5,703 bases of DNA from Oleimicrobium sp037445575 (GTDB lineage: Bacteria > Zhuqueibacterota > Zhuqueibacteria > JANLFK01 > Oleimicrobiaceae): positions 1 to 5,703 of the forward strand of contig JBBIKH010000216.1 in NCBI GenBank assembly GCA_037445575.1, given 5' to 3'. The position numbers were made by a program, and so were the translations under genes. How positions within the stretch are numbered: position 1 is the first letter of the stretch; each line of letters starts with the position of its first letter. A model generated the notes under the pieces. That model was given only the letters and a program-made list of their open reading frames with translations, made no database searches and was not told the origin of the DNA. Shown one piece after another: positions 1 through 5,010 of the stretch.

Positions 1-517
1 GCTGGAAACGGGCGGTAGCAAACAGATGCGTGAGAAAGTGTTCGCGAAGTCGAAAGTTGCTCAGGCGCCCTTCGTCCTCTACAGGCAGGAACCCGAAACG
101 GGCCAACACCGCCGCGCCGAAAAAGCCGCTTCCTTTGCCCACCGGCATCGGATTGTCCGCCGAGGGAAAGATTTTGACGTCCTTGATGCCGCATGATGGT
201 GAGCGGCCTTTCAGGACAAAGCCGTGCACTTCGCCCAGCGAGTCCAGGAACGCCGCGGCAAAGGAGCGCATCCTTTCCGTCACATCAGAACCTGTGGCGG
301 GCTGGAGCAGGCGGCGCTCGTTGCCCTTCTCGACCACGCGGATCGGCTCGCGCGGCACGCCAAGACCGATCTCTACTTCCGGACAGACGGGCAGGAAGCA
401 GACAAAGGGCGCTAGCCGCTCCACTATTTCGCTAGGGATGGTCACCCCGTTGTACCTGCAGGCGGCAAACCCCAGGCACTTGCTCACCACGACGATCGGC
501 CTTGCGTCTTGGCCCAT
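1..517 (-). CDS. DUF523 (TudS-like)–DUF1722 protein, 3' end outside the window
   Basis: An open frame starts at ATG 517-515 and runs 172 codons to the left edge without a stop, so the C-terminus is missing. The start is supported by GGGAG at 524-528, six bases upstream. Residues 6-150 match DUF523: VSKCLGFAACRYNG (12-24), VCPEVEIGLGVPR (44-56), LQPATGSDVTERM (71-83), KGRSPSCGIKDVK (103-115) and GKGSGFF (127-133). Cysteines 14, 20, 45 and 109 sit where the family has conserved ones. DUF523 includes TudS, a [4Fe-4S] thiouracil desulfidase, as I recall it, and these cysteines are the likely cluster and catalytic ligands. From LPVEDEGRLSNFRLREHF (144-161) the sequence looks like the junction into DUF1722, so the full protein is probably the two-domain form. 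Desulfuration of a thiolated nucleobase or tRNA is inferred from the family. The start lies 19 bases beyond the tspO stop, suggesting co-transcription. The family call is confident, the substrate is not. Confidence 0.88.
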   Translation of the reverse strand, partial: MGQDARPIVVVSKCLGFAACRYNGVTIPSEIVERLAPFVCFLPVCPEVEIGLGVPREPIRVVEKGNERRLLQPATGSDVTERMRSFAAAFLDSLGEVHGFVLKGRSPSCGIKDVKIFPSADNPMPVGKGSGFFGAAVLARFGFLPVEDEGRLSNFRLREHFLTHLFATARFQ

Positions 518-536
518 CACCGGCTCCCAGGCGCGC

Positions 537-1013
537 CTAGCGGTTCAGCCAGGCAAGAGACGCGTTGAGCACCGTGGCAAAGCCAACCCAGAGCAGGTAC
601 GGAAGCAACAATGCCCCGGCCGGTACTGCGATCCGCCAAAACAGAACCGTGGTCACAATGAGTGTCACCTCAAGGAGGACAATATCCAGCAGAGCCAGGG
701 CCGGGGCGCGGAGCTGGAAGAAGAACAACGACCAGAGCACATTCAGCACCAGCTGCACGCCGAAAAGGGCGAGGGCCGCATTGATGCCGGTGCTCTTGTG
801 CCAGACCAGTGCCACCGCCACGCCCATGAGCACATAGAGCACCGTCCACACCGGGCCGAAGAGCCAGCTTGGCGGTGTGAACCATGGTTTGATCAGCGTC
901 GGGTACCACGTCTTGACGCCCGCGCTGGTGAAGAGCCCCCCGATCGCACCGGCCAGGAGACAAAGACCAACTCCCACTGCCATTTTCACCAGAAGCGTCT
1001 TCGTCAGCACCAT
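537..1013 (-). CDS. tspO: TspO/MBR family integral membrane protein
   Basis: A 158-residue protein, the usual length for bacterial TspO (tryptophan-rich sensory protein, relative of the peripheral benzodiazepine receptor). Five hydrophobic segments are visible at about 7-29, 52-72, 79-99, 103-126 and 131-152. Family signatures are WYPTLIKPWFTPPSW (36-50), LFGPVWTVLY (51-60), NVLWSLFFF (91-99) and WVGFATVLN (142-150), including the aromatic residues lining the porphyrin/ligand pocket. Family members bind porphyrins and sterols and take part in tetrapyrrole or oxidative and light stress responses; the role here is inferred. The start at ATG 1013-1011 has GGGGAG at 1025-1030, eleven bases away, which is a little long. 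Met11 is a less likely alternative because it would cut into the first membrane helix. It lies between the methyltransferase remnant (50 bases upstream) and the DUF523 gene (19 bases downstream), all on one strand, so the three are probably one transcript. Confidence 0.93.
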   Translation of the reverse strand: MVLTKTLLVKMAVGVGLCLLAGAIGGLFTSAGVKTWYPTLIKPWFTPPSWLFGPVWTVLYVLMGVAVALVWHKSTGINAALALFGVQLVLNVLWSLFFFQLRAPALALLDIVLLEVTLIVTTVLFWRIAVPAGALLLPYLLWVGFATVLNASLAWLNR

Positions 1014-1063
1014 ACCTGTTTTGTCTCCCCGGTTGGGTTTTCTATCAGTCGCCGCGCGGCCTC

Positions 1064-1321
1064 CTAGATGACCCGCATGCAGAGGCGCGCGCGGGTGGAG
1101 AGTGGGTTCATGTCAATCTTGACCGCGGCGTGTTGTTCGGCTTTGCCCGCCCATTGCAGTTGCGGGTCCAGGTGCGGGTCGTAGGCGTAAGAAGTGGTGC
1201 GTCGCTCGCGCACCTCATACGTGGGCGCGATGCCCGATGGTGGGTTGTTCCGCCGTCGGGCCGCGCCATGGCGAAAGTCCTGGATATTCGAGTCGACGGT
1301 AGGCGGTCTTCTGCGAGCCAT
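1064..1321 (-). pseudogene. Short ORF resembling the severed N-terminus of a type III Mod-like DNA methyltransferase
   Basis: An 85-codon frame starts at ATG 1321-1319, with GAGGGGAG at 1323-1330 giving good spacing, and ends at TAG 1066-1064. The product is basic at the N-terminus. It contains DFRHGAARRRNNPPSGIAP (about 15-33), YEVRERRTTSYAYDPHLDP (about 35-53) and LQWAGKAEQ (about 55-63). From memory this layout (an FRH/YRH motif, RRKNNPPAGIA, then YDPHLDPQLxWAGKxE) is the N-terminal leader of large site-specific adenine methyltransferases of the type III Mod kind, upstream of their DPPY catalytic domain. No catalytic domain follows: after WAGKAE the resemblance fades within about 20 residues, the frame stops, and tspO begins 50 bases on. 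I therefore read it as a truncated remnant that keeps its RBS and probably its promoter. It could be translated as a small peptide, possibly as a leader for tspO. The family call is from recall and moderately sure; loss of methyltransferase function is close to certain in this window. Confidence 0.55.
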
Positions 1322-1508
1322 GCTCCCCTCACTGTCTGAGTCCTTGGCGCAGGCGCTCCACTCAGGGATCTGCCCAGCCCACGCATCCCTGTCTCACGAC
1401 GCTCGAAGGAATATACCACCCTTGCGCGAAAGATGCAAAGATTTTCTGCACTCACGCGCACTCCGCAGCGGCTGGCCAGCAGATGGCGATGGCGCGCCCC
1501 AGCGGCCG
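1322..1508. other. Non-coding gap between the two gene groups
   Basis: This 187-base stretch separates the lipoprotein stop from the start of the methyltransferase remnant. It holds the candidate promoter at 1410-1439 and, nearer the lipoprotein gene, a cluster of short palindromes: AGCGGCCGCT at 1501-1510, GGCGCGCC at 1491-1498 and GCTGGCCAGC at 1471-1480. AGCGGC at 1467-1472 can also pair with GCCGCT at 1505-1510. Nothing is followed by a run of U on the minus-strand transcript, so no intrinsic terminator can be called. Frames crossing the gap show no recognisable protein. Confidence 0.6.
1410..1439 (-). promoter_or_regulatory. Candidate sigma-70 type promoter for the remnant–tspO–DUF523 group
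   Basis: On the minus strand TATATT (1415-1410) matches five of six bases of the -10 consensus. Upstream, TTTGCA (1439-1434, four of six to TTGACA) lies 18 bases away, or TTGCAT (1438-1433) lies 17 away. Transcription would start near 1403, leaving a leader of about 80 bases before the ATG at 1321. It is the best such pair in the only sizeable gap. The spacer holds a near-palindrome at 1421-1432. The promoter is inferred from sequence alone. Confidence 0.5.
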
Positions 1509-1961
1509 CTACGGCATGACAATGAGGGTAATGTCGAAGGTAGCCGCGCCCTCGCTTGGCACGGTGGCGTTGGGCGCCGGAGGGACCGTCCCTTGCGTGC
1601 CGTAAAAGCCCACGTAATCGCCGGTCTGTGGCGGAGTCAACGGGGTACTCACCACCCAGACCACAGCGTAGAGGTAGTAGGTGCCGGCTGGGACCTCTTG
1701 CATCTGGTAGGAGACCTTGGTGCCCGCGCCGCAGGTGCCGGTGGTCACCTTCACAAAGCCATTCGCCGAGGTGGTATCGCTATCCACGGCCACGGCAAAC
1801 GACTTGCCGTTGGCTTCTCCGGGCAAGGTGAGGGTGCCCACCACATTGGGCACCGGCTCTTGCTTCGTAGGAGGGGTGGAGTCTTTGCCGCAGGAACTCA
1901 AGATCACAAGCCCCGATAGCCCCAAAAGTACTGCCAAGCCTGTGGCAAACCGCATGTGCAT
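1509..1961 (-). CDS. Small lipoprotein of unknown function
   Basis: A 150-residue protein with a clear lipoprotein signal peptide: a basic residue at 4, a hydrophobic core at about 6-21, and the lipobox LSSC with the lipidated cysteine at 24. Glycine follows the cysteine, so the inner-membrane retention aspartate is absent and outer-membrane sorting is expected in a diderm. A Pro/Thr-rich linker (about 27-38) leads to a domain of about 110 residues rich in beta-formers, Gly, Thr and Val, including VGTLTLPG, MQEVPAGTYYLYA and GDYVGFYG. This looks like a small beta-sandwich, but I recognise no named family. Two starts are possible: ATG 1961 has AAGGAG (1966-1971) only four bases away, while ATG 1955 (Met3) has ten, and both give the same mature protein. 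It follows the aminotransferase after 35 bases and is probably the last gene of that operon. Function unknown. Confidence 0.82.
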   Translation of the reverse strand: MHMRFATGLAVLLGLSGLVILSSCGKDSTPPTKQEPVPNVVGTLTLPGEANGKSFAVAVDSDTTSANGFVKVTTGTCGAGTKVSYQMQEVPAGTYYLYAVVWVVSTPLTPPQTGDYVGFYGTQGTVPPAPNATVPSEGAATFDITLIVMP

Positions 1962-1996
1962 AGAGCTCCTTACTCTGGTTTCAGGTGCAAGGCCGG

Positions 1997-3226
1997 TCAG
2001 CTGCGGAGCGACGTTGCCAGCACGGTCCGCCTAGCCAACACCCCCAACTTGTGGACGACTACGTCCACATCCTTCTCGCTGTTCCACACGGAAAAGGAAA
2101 ACCTGAGCATGGGCGGGATATGTATCCGTTCCGCGTACGCGGCAGGCGGGCGATTGATCAGGGCGCAGTGGACCCCTTCCGCCAAGAGATCGTCGTGCAG
2201 GCGCTCCATCGCCTGGCTTGCCGTGTTGCTGCCTGCCAGCACCAACGACACAATCGCCGTGCGACCTTCGCATTCCGGGCCAGGGAAGACGCGAAAGAAC
2301 GCCCCCAGCTCGCGCGCGCATCGGAGCCTGAACCGGTCAGCCAGCTCCCGTGCATAGGTGGAGGCCCGGCTGAGGGCCTCCTCATCTAAGAACGGCTCCA
2401 GGCTATCGCCCAATGCCGCCAAGGCAAACGCCACCGCGCCGCTGCGTGAGCCCTTGTCCTTGTTAAGTGACGGATGTACGGCAAATGGCGAAGAGGCGTC
2501 CCTGGCAATGGTCTGTAAATGCTCCATAGAGCGAACGTAGAGAAAGCCGGTCTGGTCTGGGCCGGCCAGCCATTTGTGAGCATCGCCGGCATAAAAGTCG
2601 CACCCAAGCTCAGCCACATCGACCGGGATGTGGCCCACGGCTTGCGCCCCATCGACCAGCACCAGCGTCTGCGGCTGCGCAGCCTTGACCTGGCGGATGA
2701 TCTCGACAATCGGCAGAGCCACACCGGTGTTGTAGCACACGTGGCTGATGAGAACCAGCCTGGTCTCTGGGTGAAGATGGGCGAGGATCTCGGCGACGAC
2801 CTCCTGGCTCTTCTGCTTGTCGGCAATGGGGACCACGTCGGCGTAGTAGCGAGGCGGCGCAATCTTGCTATAGATGCCGTAGAACTCGCAGTCGGTAGCC
2901 AGGATGCGCGAGCCCCAAGGGACGATCTGATGCGCAAAGAGCACATCTTTGAGCGCAGCCTCCGAGCCGGTGGAGAACAGGAGGTGCACCGGATCTGGGC
3001 AGCCGATGAGCTGGCAAAGGCGGGTGCGCGAGTTGGCGACCGCAAGGCGCAAAGCGCGCATGCACGCTTTTGGGTCATCTTCGTACAGCTGCTGCCATTT
3101 CCGGTAGCGGTTCTCGATGGCCAGGACGTCGGCACGCATCCGCTCGGCGGCGCTCCAGTTGACGTACACCTTCGCGCGATCGGACAACCACGGAATGGAA
3201 GCGAGTTTGGCAGGTGGCTTGACCAT
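1997..3226 (-). CDS. Class V aminotransferase-family PLP enzyme (cysteine desulfurase / CefD-like)
   Basis: A 409-residue fold-type I PLP enzyme of normal length for the class V group (isopenicillin N epimerase, cysteine desulfurase and similar). Visible motifs are FSTGSEAAL (84-92, cofactor phosphate and ring region), SHVCYNTGVALPI (161-173), LVDGAQAVGHIPVDV (190-204, with Asp192 for the pyridine nitrogen and Gln195) and GDAHKWLAGPDQTGFLYVR (214-232), where Lys218 is the expected Schiff-base lysine. LRFSFSVWNSEKDVD (374-388) fits the C-terminal RxSxxxYNTxxDID element. The usual SufS RxGxHCA element is not clearly present. Cys354 in GVHCAL lies nearby but aligns better with a beta strand, so desulfurase activity cannot be claimed. 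The start at ATG 3226-3224 has GAGG at 3235-3238 overlapping the stop of the response regulator, which suggests translational coupling. Reaction and substrate cannot be told from sequence. A PLP enzyme inside a signalling operon is uncommon. Confidence 0.85.
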   Translation of the reverse strand: MVKPPAKLASIPWLSDRAKVYVNWSAAERMRADVLAIENRYRKWQQLYEDDPKACMRALRLAVANSRTRLCQLIGCPDPVHLLFSTGSEAALKDVLFAHQIVPWGSRILATDCEFYGIYSKIAPPRYYADVVPIADKQKSQEVVAEILAHLHPETRLVLISHVCYNTGVALPIVEIIRQVKAAQPQTLVLVDGAQAVGHIPVDVAELGCDFYAGDAHKWLAGPDQTGFLYVRSMEHLQTIARDASSPFAVHPSLNKDKGSRSGAVAFALAALGDSLEPFLDEEALSRASTYARELADRFRLRCARELGAFFRVFPGPECEGRTAIVSLVLAGSNTASQAMERLHDDLLAEGVHCALINRPPAAYAERIHIPPMLRFSFSVWNSEKDVDVVVHKLGVLARRTVLATSLRS

Positions 3227-3236
3227 CGTGGCGGCC

Positions 3237-3623
3237 TCAGTTCCTCATCACCCTGGTGATCTCGCGGATAATCCGCTCATTGGTCGTAGGCTTGGTCACG
3301 ATGCCGTCTGCCAGCCCTTGGGCCAGAGCCTCGCGAATCGCCTCGTCGTCCTGGCGAAAGATGGTGAGCAGCAGCACCTTCATCCGGCCCTGGGTGCGTA
3401 AGGGGTGATGCCGTAGCTGTTCGGCAATCAGCAGGCCTTCGTGGATGTTGGTTTCACTCATAACGTCCAGCAACAACACGTCGGGCTGCTGGGCATCCAC
3501 GGTGCGCAGCGCCTCCTGTCGATCCAGCAGGCACGAGACTACTTCAAAGCCTGCCTCCCGCAGGTCGGCACAGATGCCTTCGCGCAGAAACTCCACATCC
3601 TCAGCGTACAGTACCTTGGTCAT
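3237..3623 (-). CDS. Stand-alone CheY-like response regulator receiver
   Basis: A 128-residue single receiver domain with no output domain. Acidic pocket residues are Glu8-Asp9 (LYAEDV), the phospho-acceptor is Asp53 (VLLLDVM), the switch threonine is Thr87 (VLLLT) and the conserved lysine is Lys111 (VTKPT). After Asp53 the usual MPxMDG loop is replaced by MSETNIHEG, which has no proline and places glycine at +10 instead of +8. The start is ATG 3623-3621, chosen over in-frame codons further upstream because GGGAGGAG at 3633-3640 lies nine bases before it and the typical receiver N-terminus (TKVLYAED) begins there. It overlaps the kinase 3' end by 23 bases and is followed after ten bases by the aminotransferase. 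It is most likely the phosphorylation partner of the adjacent kinase. With no DNA-binding domain it must act through another protein or the sigma-54 activator. Confidence 0.92.
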   Translation of the reverse strand: MTKVLYAEDVEFLREGICADLREAGFEVVSCLLDRQEALRTVDAQQPDVLLLDVMSETNIHEGLLIAEQLRHHPLRTQGRMKVLLLTIFRQDDEAIREALAQGLADGIVTKPTTNERIIREITRVMRN

Positions 3624-5010
3624 TGCTCGATGCTCCTCCCAGCGCATAGGAAGGGAATACCACGGTAAAGGTAGTGCCCTTCCCTGGCGCACTCTCCACG
3701 CTTATGTGTCCTCCGTGGGCGTGTACAATGTGCTGGGCTAACGAAAGCCCCAGTCCCGCACCACTCGGATGCCGCTTGGCGAACCGCTTGCCGCGAAAGC
3801 CCTGGTGGAATATCTTGGGCAGTTCCTCAGGGCTTATGCCGCAGCCGTTGTCAGTACAGGTGACGACGACGCCGCCGTCGGCTCTAGTGGCGCGCATGCG
3901 AATGCGGCCCTTGCGTTCGTCCACGGCATAGATGGCGTTCTCCAGCAAGGTGCTGAAAAGAAAGTCCAGATCGTCGGGGCGGCCCCATAAGGATGCGTCT
4001 CCGGTGCGTACCTTCACGTCCACGGCGATCTTCTTATGCTCGATGAGGGGCCTCTTGGCCAGCACCACGCTACGCAACAACCTGCGCAAGTCCACTTGCT
4101 GCTTCTCGGTAACAGCCAACCACTGTGTGTCCCCCAGCGCCAAGCCGCGCATCGACTGCAGCGTATACTCCTCCACCTGCTTGATGGCGGTGATGATTTG
4201 CCGGTAGGACTTTTCTCGGTCGCGGTTGGCGCGCAGGTTCTCCGCCGCAGTAACGATGATCTGATACGGCATCAACGTCTTGTGCAGGCCGATCTTTTTT
4301 TCTTCGGCAATCTTGCGCAGCGCATAGCGCAGAAAGAGGTTCTGCAACTTGATGATGTTTTTGAGAATGAGGAAGCTGCTCAGCTCGTCTGCCGAAAAGC
4401 CGAGCCAGTCCTGCTCTGCAAGCTTGGTGTACTTTCGCACCAGCAGGTCGAAGTTGAAGCTCAAGCTGATCTCGCCCATCAAAATGTCGGCGATCACTCG
4501 CGCCAAGAACTCGGTGGAGGCAATCAGCCCCCGGATATTTTCCTCGGTAAAGACGGGCACATTCTTGCGAATGTCCTCGTCGATCTCCTCCTTCGGCAGT
4601 CCATGGCGCTGTACCAGCTCAAAGAAGCGTTCCGAGAGGCGGGGTCTATCGACAGTGAGGAACTCGCCGATGGAGATGAGCCCCACGACGCGATCATAGA
4701 CGACAATGGGCACCATAAAGCAGGTGAACCCGGCCCAGCAGACGTAGCGCTGCGGTCGGGACGTTGCGATGACCTTCCGCGCGTACTTCAAGTCATCCAC
4801 ATCGCAGAAGCGGTGGCGGATTTCCGCATTGTTGAACAGATAGTACTTGCAGATGCGGTGACAGAAGTGCCGCTCGGTGATCTGGTTTGCTTCATTGTCC
4901 CACACCGCAGTGGAGCAGCGGGTCGTGGCCGTGTTCTCGGCGCAGATGTCATTAAGTTTGTCGATGATGTCGCGCTCCTTGAGGCGCGCGGTAAAGATGT
5001 CCTCAGGCAT
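3601..5010 (-). CDS. PocR-domain sensor histidine kinase, soluble
   Basis: A 469-residue protein from ATG 5010-5008. An in-frame GTG at 5019 would give 472, but AGGGGGG at 5019-5025 abuts it and lies eight bases from the ATG, so ATG is preferred. No signal peptide or membrane helix is seen, so the sensor is cytosolic. Residues about 15-185 look like a PocR ligand-binding domain, with cysteines 23, 32, 50, 54, 69, 91 and 97 and VCWAGFTCFMVPIVVYDRVVGLISIGEF (90-117). A helical stretch (about 185-240) follows. The H-box candidate is LHKTLMPYQIIVTAAENL (242-259) with His243 and Pro248 at +5 as in HisKA, but Lys at +1 where HisKA has Glu or Asp. The HATPase_c domain has the N-box LLENAIYAVD (355-364), G1 DNGCGI (387-392), G2 SGAGLGL (416-422) and a terminal GKGTTFTVVFP. 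The ATG overlaps the activator stop by eight bases. The ligand is unknown; a small organic molecule is typical of PocR, and the cysteines also allow a metal or redox role. Confidence 0.9.
   Translation of the reverse strand: MPEDIFTARLKERDIIDKLNDICAENTATTRCSTAVWDNEANQITERHFCHRICKYYLFNNAEIRHRFCDVDDLKYARKVIATSRPQRYVCWAGFTCFMVPIVVYDRVVGLISIGEFLTVDRPRLSERFFELVQRHGLPKEEIDEDIRKNVPVFTEENIRGLIASTEFLARVIADILMGEISLSFNFDLLVRKYTKLAEQDWLGFSADELSSFLILKNIIKLQNLFLRYALRKIAEEKKIGLHKTLMPYQIIVTAAENLRANRDREKSYRQIITAIKQVEEYTLQSMRGLALGDTQWLAVTEKQQVDLRRLLRSVVLAKRPLIEHKKIAVDVKVRTGDASLWGRPDDLDFLFSTLLENAIYAVDERKGRIRMRATRADGGVVVTCTDNGCGISPEELPKIFHQGFRGKRFAKRHPSGAGLGLSLAQHIVHAHGGHISVESAPGKGTTFTVVFPSYALGGASSNDQGTVR
3633..3640 (-). 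promoter_or_regulatory. Ribosome binding site fixing the response-regulator start
   Basis: GGGAGGAG on the minus strand lies within the last codons of the kinase gene, nine bases before ATG 3623. It selects this start over the upstream in-frame codons, which would add 23 residues that are just kinase-coding DNA read in another frame. Confidence 0.75.

Noticed and set aside
30..1067. Long plus-strand open frame of 345 codons
   Set aside because: It runs antisense to the DUF523 gene, tspO and the remnant. The product is low-complexity, rich in Arg, Pro and Gln, with no motif, while the minus-strand frames carry clear family signatures.
1108..1461. Minus-strand frame of 117 codons overlapping the gap and the remnant
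   Set aside because: It reads across the promoter region and a different frame of the remnant, with no motif and no good RBS; the 1321 start in the other frame is better supported.
1462..1511. Possible intrinsic terminator after the lipoprotein gene
   Set aside because: Stems can form but no U-run follows on the minus-strand transcript, so a standard terminator cannot be supported.
1556..1575. Sigma-54-like TTGGCAC followed by TTGG on the plus strand
   Set aside because: The spacing does not fit -24/-12 geometry, it lacks the GC element, and it lies antisense inside the lipoprotein gene with no plus-strand gene downstream.
2519..3259. Plus-strand open frame of 246 codons opposite the aminotransferase
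   Set aside because: Antisense to a gene with intact PLP motifs; no family resemblance of its own.
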